The notes: a model not told the origin generated them from the letters alone. 64,000 bases of DNA from Chrysogorgia sp. JL179-B06 (GCA_035772405.1 JAYKKM010000381.1:186001-250000), one strand, 5' to 3'. Shown: positions 48,167 to 57,825, numbered from the stretch's first letter. Program-made: numbers and translations.

Positions 48167-48427
48167 ATGAAAAAAAAATCAATTCAATTAAAAGGGAAGA
48201 AAGAAATTTGGAAAATTTTTTCACGAGACGCTAAACATACCTATATTGATATTCCTAAGAAAATGTATACGGGGGTAAAACGTATAATAAGCGGTAAAAG
48301 AAGAAGAAAAAGGAAAAATGTTAGAGGGGGTGGTATGGGGAAGCGTAAAAGGAACCAAAAAGGAGGGTTTCTACCTGCTTTAGCTTTAGCACCTCTAGCA
48401 CTGTCACTATTGAGTTCAATATTTTAA
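48167..48427 (+). CDS. Small basic core-like protein with NQKGG motif, 86 aa
   Basis: The basic body (KRRRKRKNVRGGG, GKRKRNQKGG) is followed by a hydrophobic C-terminus 'FLPALALAPLALSLLSSIF'. The layout resembles the pX/pVI-like small virion proteins of adintoviruses, cut by the viral protease after GG and carrying a membrane-active helix. A TATA box GCTATATAAG near 48106 suggests its own promoter. It follows the ATPase gene. The start is ATG 48167, not the GTG three bases earlier. Confidence 0.7.
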   Translation: MKKKSIQLKGKKEIWKIFSRDAKHTYIDIPKKMYTGVKRIISGKRRRKRKNVRGGGMGKRKRNQKGGFLPALALAPLALSLLSSIF

Positions 48428-48468
48428 ATAAAACAGACAATTGTGAATTGTGTTGTAAATATGTTTAA

Positions 48469-49071
48469 TTAAAATTTTGATTTATTAAAAGAACAACAAC
48501 TTTGATTATTAGCTTTCTGTGTTTCTATTTTATTTTTACATTTTTTTTTATAAATATTAACTATTACATTTCCTAGTATAATTATTTTACGAGCTAATAT
48601 CATTAAGTAATTTATTTTTATTTTTGCTTTTAAATAACAAATATTTTTGTGTTTGTTGTGTTTCGTTTTTTTACATTTATTATGTAAATAATAAAGACTC
48701 CAATTTCCACATACTACCGTTGCTCGGGATTGAAGGGGTATTTTTTGATCATACACAAATGTCAAATTATTTCTTTTAGCATAAGACAACCAATACGTTC
48801 GTTTGTAAAAACTAACTTTTTGTGCAAAACTATCAAAAAAATACATATGTTTGTTTTTATCAACCCAAATAGCTACCCAATGCTGTCCCTTATCTTTTGA
48901 TTCGTCTGTATTCCAAATCCAACATGAAGGAAATTTAATTTGTTCAGGAAATACATCTGCAGGATATGTACCCAAAAAATATTTGTTTAAAAAAGTATTA
49001 GTATTCGCTATTTTATTAATATCGTCAGTATATAAAAATTTATTTAAAAAACATAAAACAGGAATCATCAT
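48469..49071 (-). CDS. Adenain-like cysteine protease, 200 aa
   Basis: Maturation protease of the adenovirus type. The catalytic set is visible: His64 (KGQHWVAIWVD), Asp80 (YFFDSF), Gln114 (IPLQS, oxyanion hole) and Cys121 (VVCGNWSLYYL). The N-terminal 'FLGTYPADVFP' fits the family. After about residue 135 the tail is Lys/Ile-rich and does not resemble the family, so a late frameshift is possible. Likely substrates are the GG-motif proteins of this element. The start overlaps the upstream stop as ATGA. Confidence 0.88.
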   Translation of the reverse strand: MMIPVLCFLNKFLYTDDINKIANTNTFLNKYFLGTYPADVFPEQIKFPSCWIWNTDESKDKGQHWVAIWVDKNKHMYFFDSFAQKVSFYKRTYWLSYAKRNNLTFVYDQKIPLQSRATVVCGNWSLYYLHNKCKKTKHNKHKNICYLKAKIKINYLMILARKIIILGNVIVNIYKKKCKNKIETQKANNQSCCSFNKSKF

Positions 49072-49774
49072 TTTCTTCTTTCATCTCTATTGGATAAAAA
49101 AGTATCGAACTCCGATTTAGAAAGTGGCGATCTAAAACTAGGTGATTGTGGTTGTTGAGTAATCGGAAAAGATAATGCGTCGTAATCGCGGTCATCATCG
49201 CTTCCATTTGTTTTATATTGTTGTCGAAGTTTTTGGTTTCTAATATAAGCAACAGGCATTTTCATTTTTTTGAATTCTTTTAAAACTTTAGAATGTTGTT
49301 TAGCTGTCAAATTATAATTTTGAATTTTCGATACGTTGTGTGTTAAATCATACATCATATCATCGTAATTAACTTCATAGTTATTTAATTTTATTGTATT
49401 CCCTATTGTTTTAATATTTTTTTTCTTTAAGAATTCTTTAATACGATCTTCACTTATGTTACCATATGTAGTTTTCCCCGCTGTCGCTTCTTCCGGTGGT
49501 TCTTGTTGTTGATCATTAGTAGATGCTTCAGCTTTTCTTTTCTTTTTCTTTTTTCTTTTCTTTTTAAAAAAGACACTATATTTTCTTCAGTTTGATTATT
49601 ATTCTTATTTTTTAATTCTTGCTCCATTTTATCTTTACTTTCTAAAAATTGATATTCGTCTTTGTTTTTAATTCCTTGTAATAAATTTTTATTAACATGT
49701 TCTTTTTTTATTAATTCTAAGATTTCATTTAATTTATTAGGATCAACTAATTCTACTTTATTAATTCCACTCAT
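49068..49774 (-). pseudogene. Structural-type hypothetical protein, frameshifted
   Basis: Two frames join within the A-rich tract about 49545-49575. The N-terminal part starts MSGINKVELVDPNKLNEILE, and the C-terminal part has 'EDRIKEFLKKKNIKTIGNT' and 'YDDMMYDLTHNVSK'. An 'LK..G + YDDL..DLT' pattern recurs in Polinton proteins next to the protease and capsid genes, so a virion role is plausible. It ends in ATGA overlap with the protease and begins in ATGA overlap with the 49771 gene. The length would be about 235 codons. Confidence 0.55.
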
Positions 49775-50382
49775 TTTTTCTTCGTTTCTTTTATTATTAG
49801 TTTGTAGGCTTTTTCAAACACATGAATCAAACGATGGTCTTCACTTAATATAACTTTTAAATCTGTTTTTTTTATTTTATTGCGTACAAAACGTTTAAGA
49901 ATTGTTTTATTATCATTTGAAATGGATACTAATATTTTATTATCTAAAATATTTTTTGATAAATCTTGAAGTTTTCTAATCAAATCATCATTAATTAATT
50001 TTTGTTTTGTAGCCATATTTGCTTTAATATATTTTTTTAAACATGGTAAGAAATCTCTTTTCTTTTTATTTTCTTTTTCTTTTTTAATTTTATTTAAAAG
50101 CAACAACGAATTTAAAATTTTGGTTGTCGTTTCCTCATCATCATCATCTTCAGAAGAAGTCAAAGAATTATCACTATCACTATCATTATCTTCTTCTTCT
50201 TCTTCTTCTTCTTCTTCTTCTTCTTCTTCTTCTTCTTCTTCTTCTTCTCCTTCCTCTTCTTCTTCTTCTTCTCCGAAGTCTTTTTCTTTTTCTTTTTCAC
50301 CTTCTTCTGCTTCTTTTTTTTTTTTTAATTCTTCTTTTTCTTCTTCATCCACAACATATTTTCTTTTATTATTTTTCTCCAT
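49771..50382 (-). CDS. Acidic coiled-coil-like protein, 203 aa
   Basis: Starts MEKNNKRKYVVDEEEKEEL, has a long poly-Glu run from (TTC)n on the plus strand, then an Asp/Ser stretch and a basic C-terminal half (ILDNKILVSISNDNKTILKR). A TATA-like ATATATTTATATATCC lies about 40 bases upstream. The Glu run is microsatellite-like and may vary in length. Function unknown. Confidence 0.6.
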   Translation of the reverse strand: MEKNNKRKYVVDEEEKEELKKKKEAEEGEKEKEKDFGEEEEEEEGEEEEEEEEEEEEEEEEEEEDNDSDSDNSLTSSEDDDDEETTTKILNSLLLLNKIKKEKENKKKRDFLPCLKKYIKANMATKQKLINDDLIRKLQDLSKNILDNKILVSISNDNKTILKRFVRNKIKKTDLKVILSEDHRLIHVFEKAYKLIIKETKKK

Positions 50383-50384
50383 TT

Positions 50385-50531
50385 TTATCCAAACTTTGAT
50401 ATTATAGGATATATAAATATATGTTCACGCTTTAAAGGAATTTGATTAATTATTTCATTTTTCTTTTCTTTTATGATGCATGGTTTTTTTCGATTATTTT
50501 TTTTTTTTGGTATTTTCATTTGATCTTTCAT
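50385..50531 (-). CDS. Small Lys-rich frame, 48 aa
   Basis: Starts MKDQMKIPKKKNNRKKPCII between the capsid gene and the acidic gene, ending 2 bases before the next ATG. Composition fits a small viral protein, but it could be chance in A-rich DNA. Confidence 0.35.
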   Translation of the reverse strand: MKDQMKIPKKKNNRKKPCIIKEKKNEIINQIPLKREHIFIYPIISKFG

Positions 50532-50578
50532 ATTTTTTTTAATTCCTTAAGCTAATTGTTGTTCTTTACTTTTTTTTA

Positions 50579-51920
50579 CTAAATATCATGTAATAATCGT
50601 GCAGGTGTTTTTAAACCTATTTTTATTTCATTTCGAAACTCTCCTATATATAGTAATACTCCAGCAGTAGTATTTACTGAAAAATTAAAATCAATGTTTA
50701 CATTTCCCGAGGGTCGTGAGGGTAATACACTAAGATGAGAATCTTTATTGCTTGTTAAATCAAAACCCAGCATTGCATAACCAGTTTTAAACTCATTAAA
50801 TGTAAACGGCATATGTTTATATTTTCGATTCAAAACATTCTGTAGATTTGAATAAGCTTCTTCAGGAGATGTAATTGTCATAACAGTGTTATTATTTACC
50901 GAAACAGTAATATTCGAGTAGTCGGGCCATGTAAAGTTAAAAATATTATGTACATATGACCCATTCCAATTAGCAAGGGGTATAAAAACTATAAATAATC
51001 TTGTAGGACACGAACCATTAAAAGCATCGACAACTTGATGCGATCTTCGACCTGCTAATATATTTTCACTAATACAGCGATAATTACTAGTATAATATTT
51101 AGCTTCCATATGTTTATCAACAAATCCAGCATTTAACGCTGCACGTAGTTGTTCATTAGGTTTAAAAACAGGTATTTTAATCTTTAGATCCTCTAAAGAT
51201 AGTTCTGTATTTTCTAAACTTAAGCCAGCATCATCTGCACCAGAAAATAAAATAGTTTTTAATACGCGGGTTAAACGTAATTCTATTTTAAATGCTGAGG
51301 GAATAATAATTTCCCCACCACCATCACTAAATAATGAGGTATCAATTGTACCAATTACAGTTTTGACATCATTTTTCAACACTCTTGCATACCCCCCAGT
51401 ATTCTCAACGTTCGCTCCATCGGCAAATCCCGCTATACTATCCATATGACCCGCTGTATCAAGATGAGAATAATTAATTAATATCTTTACATCCATCGCG
51501 TTTCGAATCATATTCACGCGATAAATATTTAATAATTGAAACCATATGAGCCATATTTCCCGAAGTAGTAATTAAAGTATCGTTTATTTTTAATTCTTTT
51601 GTTTTCCACATTGTTCGAAGAGGTAACGGTAAAATTGATTTCCCCCCAGCAGCAACTGTACCCGCAATAGCCCCTGTTGTTTTATGTACTAATGACATTT
51701 TAGCAAAAATTTGGGCTTCGCTTGTTTTTAAGACCCCGACAGCGTTTCCGTGTCTTGTAAACGTAACCACATTTGCAGTCGCATCTTTAGGTGTTGGTAC
51801 AATCTCACATTCAGAAAATTCAATAAATGTAGTATTGTAGGGTTTAGAAGTAAATAATTGTAAAGGTGCAGAAAATAATACATCATGTTGGTCAACCTCT
51901 TCCACAGTTTTTGAATTCAT
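50579..51920 (-). pseudogene. Major capsid protein (double jelly-roll), one frameshift
   Basis: Forms the hexon-like capsomer. The N-terminal frame 51474-51920 begins MNSKTVEEVDQHDVLFSAPL. The C-terminal frame ends at 50579 with 'DFNFSVNTTAGVLLYIGEFR', typical of the last strands of Polinton major capsid proteins, and 'SHLDTAGHMDS' fits the first-barrel region. The shift lies at about 51505-51525, one base. About 446 codons in all. It lies in a cluster with the penton-like gene, as expected. Confidence 0.8.
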
Positions 51921-51926
51921 TTTTTT

Positions 51927-52048
51927 TTAAATGTTAATCTTTAATATCTTTCCGACTGTACCCAATATCTGGGGTAAAAACATTCCTAATGCCATTCCTG
52001 CACCAAAAGCACCACCCTTTTTTTTATTATACTATTTCTTCGCCTCAT
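51927..52048 (-). pseudogene. Tiny KKGG hydrophobic virion-type protein, frameshifted
   Basis: Starts MRRRNSIIKK. After a one-base shift in the A-run (about 52017-52027) it continues 'KKGGAFGAGMALGMFLPQIL' to a stop 6 bases before the capsid start. The basic head, GG site and hydrophobic tail match the 48167 protein in miniature. About 40 codons. Confidence 0.5.
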
Positions 52049-52170
52049 TTTTATTTAAAAAATAACCAATACGACAAGTTTTTTTAAGAAAAATAATACA
52101 TTTATTTTACTTTTAACTTAATTTATAGTTTTACAGTATTTTTTCTTTTTTAAAACAAAAAAAACAACAA

Positions 52171-52439
52171 TTATTTTCTATTTTGTAAAATTGAACGTAA
52201 TACATCTGGATCAATTTTTCTTTTTTTTTGCACCTTTATTTGGTACTATTTTGTTTTGATAATCAGGGTTTTAAAGTATGCGGTAGACCAATATTAGAAG
52301 TTAATAAAATAGCATCTTGAGTAGGTTTTTTTTGTTTTTTTTCATGTTTTACATAAAAATAATTAGAAGAATAATTTTTTCCTTTACATTTTCCAGTAAG
52401 TAATTTAAAATAATCGTCAGATGTTAAATTGTTATTCAT
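52171..52439 (-). pseudogene. Small protein with nuclear-localisation-like motif, frameshifted
   Basis: The first frame starts MNNNLTSDDYFKLLTGKCKG and stops after 'NIGLPHTLKP'. Two one-base shifts (about 52265 and in the A-run near 52217-52225) open a basic tail ending 'KIDPDVLRSILQNRK' after a KKKRK-type cluster. Its ATG overlaps the preceding stop as TAATG. About 89 codons. Family unknown. Confidence 0.5.
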
Positions 52440-52967
52440 TATTTTTCTTCAAATAATTTTATATTAATTATTATATTTTCTGCAATCAAAACGACGTCGT
52501 CGTCCCTACCATATGAAAGATGAAATTGAATGTATTCTTGAGCTTCTGCGATGTTTCTTTTAAGCAAAACATTAGGAAATATTTCTCTTTCCATTTTTAA
52601 ATGGTGTAATATTTGTTTATTCTCGTCTATATCATATTTAAATAAAATTCTTTTTTCAAACAATAACATTTGTTGTCCATCAAATTGTTTATCTTTTAAT
52701 TTTGTGTTTTTTAACGTTAGTACACTACCATCTTTTCTTTTACGAGTTATTGGATTTTGATTTATTACAGGATCGATTGTAAAATTAATTTTTTTGAAAT
52801 AATAAATGTGAAAAGATTTATTAATTCCTGCGTGCTCAACACTGTCTAAAATCCAATAAATTTGTTTTTTCATTTTTACTTTCAGTATATGTGTTAAAGG
52901 GATAACTAAAATCATAGTTTTCAACCTGTAGAACGTTCCTTACAGTTTTAAGATGAATTTTAAGCAT
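52439..52967 (-). pseudogene. Hypothetical protein beside penton gene, frameshifted
   Basis: ATG 52967 overlaps the penton stop by 8 bases (ATGCTTAA). The first frame reads MLKIHLKTVRNVLQVENYDF, then a one-base shift near 52870-52880 leads into the long frame 'KKQIYWILDSVEHAGINKSF' to 52439. About 176 codons. Position between the capsid genes suggests a virion role, but no family was recognised. Confidence 0.6.
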
Positions 52968-53850
52968 AATGAATTAAACAATCTAACGAAACAGTTCCAG
53001 AATCAAAAGGAATCAAATTATCTGCACTGTCTTTAATTGTAATATTTAATTCGTTAATAACACTCTTTTTAAATTTTTTAAATATATTTGAAGGTGTGAA
53101 ACAAACTAATTCACCATTTCCTTTTCCTTGACCCGACCACTGAATAGGAACTGTTGTTAACAATTCAGAATATGAATCACCAACTAATGTTGCTTCTAAT
53201 TCATCACAATATATAAACATTTTATTTAAACCATCTGATACATCGGGTAAATAATCGGCTTCTTTTTCAATAAAATTTTCTTTTTCATTATTTAATTTGA
53301 TTAATGAATTTTTAAAACCCAACATAAACGATAAAGTATCACTCATATTTAATTCAAAATTTATTTTTTCAACTTTTTCAGATAGACGCAATTTAGAACC
53401 TATACCCCCATCATGAGCATTTTTACTATTATATTGTATAAGCCAATATTCTATTCCAAAATTAACATTTAAATGTACTTTTCCATTCTTTTCTAAACTC
53501 AAATCGACATCATATTCTTTTAAAATATTATTCATATAATCAAGTAAACGGTTTAAATCATAAATTCCTGTAGGAATATTATATTTCACACTCGTAAGAA
53601 TAATCTGTTCGTTGTACTTTTTAACACCCAATTTATTCTTCATAAATTTCTGAAAATCGTATGTAAAAGTGAAATAACATGTTTTTTCATCAACATTTTT
53701 TGTAGTCAACGGGTAACAAATTTTTTGTACATCTATATATGCATCTTTATTTAGAGCGTCAATAGGTTGAACAAGATGCATTGTAAATTTATTTGTTAAA
53801 TTAGAAATTCCAGTTTTTGATATTGTATTACTTGCGATGTATAAACTCAT
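52960..53850 (-). CDS. Minor capsid (penton-like) protein, 296 aa
   Basis: Single jelly-roll vertex protein. Recognised by 'MFIYCDELEATLVGDSYSEL' and the C-terminal 'IPFDSGTVSLDCLIHY', conserved in Polinton penton proteins, and by its start 'MSLYIASNTIS'. Intact, with ATG two bases after the integrase stop and the stop overlapping the next gene, so it is probably part of one late transcription unit. Confidence 0.82.
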   Translation of the reverse strand: MSLYIASNTISKTGISNLTNKFTMHLVQPIDALNKDAYIDVQKICYPLTTKNVDEKTCYFTFTYDFQKFMKNKLGVKKYNEQIILTSVKYNIPTGIYDLNRLLDYMNNILKEYDVDLSLEKNGKVHLNVNFGIEYWLIQYNSKNAHDGGIGSKLRLSEKVEKINFELNMSDTLSFMLGFKNSLIKLNNEKENFIEKEADYLPDVSDGLNKMFIYCDELEATLVGDSYSELLTTVPIQWSGQGKGNGELVCFTPSNIFKKFKKSVINELNITIKDSADNLIPFDSGTVSLDCLIHYA

Positions 53851-53852
53851 TT

Positions 53853-54755
53853 TTATTTTAATAATTGTAATTCTTCACGATAAAAAATTCCTTCAATTTT
53901 TTCACCTTTTAAATCTTTTAATTGATATGTGACAGGATCGGTTATAAAAACTTTTTCAACTTTAAATATTTCGTTTGTCCAACGTCTAAGACTGCTTTTT
54001 TCAAAAATATTGTTTTTTACCCTTGCTATGCGTACACGAGTACCTTCAGTGACAATACTTTTTGTAGGAATGGGGTATTTCAATTCATCACGTAATATTT
54101 TATATTTTAATTTTTTTAATTTCTTTGTTCCTTTATAAATTTCAAACGGTGTTGAACCACCCAAAGATTTATGTGGAGAATTATTATAGCGTTCAATAAT
54201 CACGGGTAAATAAGTATAATAATCAAAATTATCAGTCATTGTTAAAACTCTACGAACCATAGTTTTTAACGTACCGATAACACGTTCAACATGCGATGCT
54301 TTTATCTCGCGATTATAGGTGTGGAAAACTGTAAAATTATATTTTTTACTCAAACTTTTTCGAATATCTTGAAATTCTGTTCCTTCATCACATTGAATTT
54401 TACGGGGTGATTGTCCTTCTTCAATTAAAATAGATTCAAACTTGTTTTTAACATTATTACTTGATTTCTTTTTTAATAATTTTACCCAACAATAACGAGA
54501 AAACACATCAATACACATCAACCAATAACGAAATTGATTATTATAACGTGCTAAATCTTTATTTTCAGCTAAATCAATTTCCCATTGTTCATTAATATCT
54601 GTAATATGTATATTTAAACGTCTATATTTTTTTCTATTAAGATTATGAAGTTTATAGTTTGATAATTGTTCTTTTGTTAATGTTTCTCCTTTAAGTAATC
54701 TTGCAGCTTTTTCTATAAATTCTTTAGAGAACTTTTCTTTTCTTGTTTTTTTCAT
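53853..54755 (-). CDS. Retroviral-type (rve) DDE integrase, 300 aa
   Basis: Inserts the element into host DNA. The catalytic triad is visible: D61 (QWEIDLAEN), D123 (IQCDEGTEF) and E157 (KASHVERVIGTLK). It is followed by 'ERYNNSPHKSLGGSTPFEIY' and a C-terminal chromo/SH3-like region with 'GIFYREELQ', as in Polinton integrases. The start is ATG 54755, because the longer frame begins at TTG. Intact. Confidence 0.9.
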   Translation of the reverse strand: MKKTRKEKFSKEFIEKAARLLKGETLTKEQLSNYKLHNLNRKKYRRLNIHITDINEQWEIDLAENKDLARYNNQFRYWLMCIDVFSRYCWVKLLKKKSSNNVKNKFESILIEEGQSPRKIQCDEGTEFQDIRKSLSKKYNFTVFHTYNREIKASHVERVIGTLKTMVRRVLTMTDNFDYYTYLPVIIERYNNSPHKSLGGSTPFEIYKGTKKLKKLKYKILRDELKYPIPTKSIVTEGTRVRIARVKNNIFEKSSLRRWTNEIFKVEKVFITDPVTYQLKDLKGEKIEGIFYREELQLLK

Positions 54756-54777
54756 TTCTATACCCAAAAAAAATATA

Positions 54778-55686
54778 TTATTCTTTTTTTTCTATTGTCG
54801 TGTATATTTCCTCAAGTTCACAAAGTAAACTATCACAATTTTTAACAAAATCATACTGATCTGCAATATCTAATTCTTCATTTATAACCTCGTTATACAT
54901 ACATATTGTATCACGCATTGGTAATTGATGTATAAATCGGTAATAAAAAAGTTTACAAACAGCTTTTTCAGTGGGTTTAGAAAAAAGAAAACAAACCTCT
55001 TCATCATCATCATCATCATCATCAATGATTTTATCATTGTCCATTTTTTTCATTTTTTTTTCACGTGGTAAATCAAAATCATTATTTTTCTTTTTCTTAA
55101 ACGTTTTCTTTTTTTCAACTACACCCCCATTTACAGCATGATTATATTTGCGCAATCCTTCAACAATAAGTGTCATGTCGTCATTTTTTTTAATATGAAA
55201 TGATCCAAATTTATCGACCCAATTGTCATGGTTTTCAATCCGCATTTCCTCGTTCATAGGCTGGTTTTCATCGCCACCATCATCGTCCTTGAACACCAGA
55301 TCTTTTTCAGGTAAAAGATTTTCTTTTAATTGGTAGAGAATCTCCAATCCATCCCAAGCGTTAGAACGAATAACTAGACGTTCTTCTCCTTGTTTCCAAT
55401 TTTTACTTTTTGCAACTTCAAGAAATACTTGATCGCCAACTTTCAATGAAATTTTACCCAATTGAGTTGTCAATTTACTTACATCTTCTTTTTTTATTTC
55501 TAATTTACTATTCATTAGAAAATTCAAACACTCCTGACTCGTAGGCCATACTTTCACAAGATATGCGTTTCCATTTTTTTTTACATTTGTTATAATTTTT
55601 CGTGAAAGATCATTATACGTTTGTAACACAAACGTATGATGTATATATTCCTGTGAATAAAGTTTCATTGAAGTTGTTGCAGCCAT
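54778..55686 (-). CDS. Hypothetical protein, 302 aa
   Basis: Strong start context (ACCATGG) with a TATA box GTATAAATACAAC about 55 bases upstream, so it is probably the first gene of the integrase-capsid transcript. The N-terminal half looks globular (WPTSQECLNFLMNSKLEIKK). The middle has acidic and Lys-rich tracts (EKKKTFKKKK, DDDDDDDEE), then a C-terminal helical segment (YRFIHQLPMRDTICMYNEV). Not recognised. Genes in this position in related elements are often structural or terminal-protein candidates, but that is speculation. Confidence 0.65.
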   Translation of the reverse strand: MAATTSMKLYSQEYIHHTFVLQTYNDLSRKIITNVKKNGNAYLVKVWPTSQECLNFLMNSKLEIKKEDVSKLTTQLGKISLKVGDQVFLEVAKSKNWKQGEERLVIRSNAWDGLEILYQLKENLLPEKDLVFKDDDGGDENQPMNEEMRIENHDNWVDKFGSFHIKKNDDMTLIVEGLRKYNHAVNGGVVEKKKTFKKKKNNDFDLPREKKMKKMDNDKIIDDDDDDDEEVCFLFSKPTEKAVCKLFYYRFIHQLPMRDTICMYNEVINEELDIADQYDFVKNCDSLLCELEEIYTTIEKKE

Positions 55687-55790
55687 GGTAGTCTCTTTTT
55701 CGAATGTGATGGTAAAAAGCTAAAAGGATGTTGTATTTATACTTTTTTTTGAAAAACAATAAAAACACATTTTTTTAAAAATATATTTTA

Positions 55791-56350
55791 TTATAATAAT
55801 TCGTCTAATAACAACGTATCACGCTTTACATCAAATAAACTAATCTGTTTTTTTTGCATAATACCCAAAACTTTACACAACTTTTTATGTTGTTTTTTGG
55901 TTTTTACTTTACAATCTATTTTTCTGTCTAAAAAAGCATGTAAAGCTTTCCCTATTCGTCCATTACCATCAGAAAAAGGATGAATGCTTTCAAAAATAAA
56001 ATAGATTAATACAGAAATATTTTTTTGTAAATAATTTTCTATGTAAAATTCATTTAAATGTTTCATATATAAATCAATATAAAGAGGGTCAACTCCTTCG
56101 TGTGTACCGACATATCGTTTTTTTTTACTGAAATTACCAGCACCATTAAATGACACATACATTTTTCATGAATATTTTTACAAAATTGACTTATTGTTAA
56201 GGATTTTACTGTTTTTTCCATACACATTTTCCGAAAGATAAAGCAAAATCTCGCACATTTCATGTAAAAATCTTTTTCATTTTCGTCTTCTTCCATTCGT
56301 ATAACATCATAAGCAAAAAATTTAAATTTTATAAATTCACTTAATTCCAT
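55791..56350 (-). pseudogene. Fic-domain protein (AMPylase type), frameshifted
   Basis: The motif HPFSDGNGRIGK matches the Fic active site HPFx(D/E)GNGRxxR except that the last Arg is Lys. The preceding 'FNGAGNFSKKKRYVGTHEG' fits the substrate-flap region. Fic enzymes usually transfer AMP to target proteins. The N-terminal frame starts at ATG 56350 (MELSEFIKFKFF), and the catalytic frame is 55791-56162. They are separated by one missing base in an A-run at about 56165-56170. No inhibitory helix motif was seen. Unusual in this element class; it follows a small secreted-protein frame. Confidence 0.8.
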
Positions 56351-56353
56351 TGT

Positions 56354-56585
56354 TTATTCTGTAAGATTTACCATATAACAGGGTTTCTTTTCTCTTCTCA
56401 TAATATATTGGATCGGAAAATTATGTGCTGTTGATATATGTATAATTCAGCAATTCCAACGTATATCGCATCAAGCATTTTACGTTACAACTTTTGATAT
56501 TAATTGAATCTTCATAAATTCTTGTAAATGAAGTCAACAAACAAAAAACAAATAATATACAAAATTTTTGGAATGTAAAAACCAT
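56354..56585 (-). pseudogene. Small secreted protein, probably frameshifted
   Basis: ATG 56585 opens 54 codons with a signal peptide (hydrophobic FCILFVFCLLTSF after MVFTFQK). Two Cys (SCNVKC) and N-glycosylation-type NYT/NST follow, with a stop at 56421. One base shift near 56440 opens a further frame with a third Cys (KKPCYMVNLTE) to a stop at 56354, three bases before the Fic ATG. It is likely a secreted effector; no family was recognised. Confidence 0.45.
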
Positions 56586-56592
56586 TTTTTTT

Positions 56593-56979
56593 TTAATAAC
56601 GATGTTTAAAGTTTTTTTTTAAATCTTTCTTTTTTATATTTTGTTTAACTACAATAAAACCCTTGTCCTTCTCTATTATTCGAACAGCTTTCCCGACTAA
56701 TGAGCTTGCATCGTTATCAATATCTGTTATTATAGTTTTTCCACCAAATATTGTTTCGTCATAATTCATAACCTCAACTTTTACATTATATTTAGAATAA
56801 TCCCTCATTATTCGATGTTTATTTTTATTACATTCAAGTAATTTTAATTGATATATAGGTCTTGAACCAGTTATAGATAATGGTGAAAGATGTTCCTGAT
56901 CTTCCAAATATTTCGTGTCTTTTCGCTCATTCTTTGCACGACGAAACCCAATTGCACCATGTTCATCATGTCTGCTCAT
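56593..56979 (-). CDS. Hypothetical protein, 128 aa
   Basis: Starts MSRHDEHGAIGFRRAKNERK, with its ATG overlapping the upstream stop as ATGA. C-terminal Lys-rich tail (IKKKDLKKNFKHRY). The middle looks like a small beta domain (VKVEVMNYDETIFGGKTII). Intact. No family was recognised. Confidence 0.6.
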   Translation of the reverse strand: MSRHDEHGAIGFRRAKNERKDTKYLEDQEHLSPLSITGSRPIYQLKLLECNKNKHRIMRDYSKYNVKVEVMNYDETIFGGKTIITDIDNDASSLVGKAVRIIEKDKGFIVVKQNIKKKDLKKNFKHRY

Positions 56980-57305
56980 TTTTCACACCACATTTCAATT
57001 TTATATGTTGAATTGTTAATTTGAGCGTCTTTATATTTGAAGAGTGATAAATCCGTGGTTGAAAAACTTTTTACATATTCTTTAGATCCATTTTTTCTTT
57101 CCAAGAATAAATATATTTCAAACATTTGAAATGATTGACAAACGGGTATTGATGATTCAATTTTCTTACACGCTGATAATTGTATTTTCCCTGTATATTC
57201 TGGTTCACCTGTAACTTGTATTATTTGATTATAGCTCATAAATTTATATATATCATCATCGTTAAAATGATTAGATAGAGTCGTTATTAATTCACGAGCA
57301 GTCAT
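56976..57305 (-). CDS. Small right-arm family protein, 109 aa
   Basis: ATG at 57305 (MTARELITTLSNHFN). The second half 'FEIYLFLERKNGSKEYVKSF' follows the pattern of the small proteins at 58029-59948 (aromatic-Y-hydrophobic strand, turn, (K/E)Y(I/V)xS). TATA box GCTATAAAAAAG near 57345. It overlaps the next gene by 4 bases. Confidence 0.6.
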   Translation of the reverse strand: MTARELITTLSNHFNDDDIYKFMSYNQIIQVTGEPEYTGKIQLSACKKIESSIPVCQSFQMFEIYLFLERKNGSKEYVKSFSTTDLSLFKYKDAQINNSTYKIEMWCEK

Positions 57306-57333
57306 TTTCAAAAACTAATACAAAATTCACAAC

Positions 57334-57368
57334 ACACACGCTTTTTTATAGCATACAAAAAACAGTTT
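57334..57368 (-). promoter_or_regulatory. TATA promoter module, copy A
   Basis: In minus-strand sense ACTGTTTTTTGTATGCTATAA followed by AAAAGCGTGTGT. Nearly the same module precedes the gene at 58029-58292, so the promoter was duplicated with the gene. Confidence 0.55.
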
Positions 57369-57444
57369 TTTTTATTTCTTATAAAAAATAATTACAAAAA
57401 TATTTTTCTTAACAAGTTCATCTTCTAAGAGTTTGTGTGAAAGA

Positions 57445-57825
57445 TCATTTATTATTTTTCACCAACTTATACATTTCTTGATGTTCATAAATAAATTTTA
57501 TAAACACTACATATTCCCCGACAAGATCCTCGTCCTTTTGAAGGGGCTGGTGGTAAGGATTGTATTGATGCAATATCGTTGTTTTTAAAAGCCATATATC
57601 TTTTTCTGGAGATAATCTGAATCTTGTAGCTGTTTTTACCAAATGATTAAGTCGGGATTCTATATTATCATCTTTAAAATAGCAATCATAGGCGGTATAA
57701 GCACATCCATATTTATAAAGTGTATGTTCACACCAATGCATCAACTTTAAATTGGAATCTTGATCATCATCTATCAAGAGTTTCAAAGATACATAAAAAC
57801 AATCATCCTCATCAATTTCAGACAT
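57445..57825 (-). CDS. Hypothetical protein, 126 aa
   Basis: Starts MSEIDEDDCFYVSLKLLIDD at ATG 57825 (the GTG 21 bases earlier was not used). Cys/Trp-containing middle (MHWCEHTLYKYGCAYTAYDC), then 'LSPEKDIWLLKTTILHQYNP'. A TATA-like TTCTATATAAAGG lies about 60 bases upstream, within the preceding small gene. No family was recognised. Confidence 0.6.
   Translation of the reverse strand: MSEIDEDDCFYVSLKLLIDDDQDSNLKLMHWCEHTLYKYGCAYTAYDCYFKDDNIESRLNHLVKTATRFRLSPEKDIWLLKTTILHQYNPYHQPLQKDEDLVGEYVVFIKFIYEHQEMYKLVKNNK

Noticed and set aside
50120..50407. Poly-Ser and poly-Leu plus-strand frames
   Set aside because: Antisense to the poly-Glu tract of the 49771-50382 gene.
54778..55686. LxCxE (Rb-binding) motif in 'SLLCELEE'
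   Set aside because: The Glu is not at the required position. 'INCVE' in the 40280 gene fits only a relaxed pattern and was not claimed as functional.
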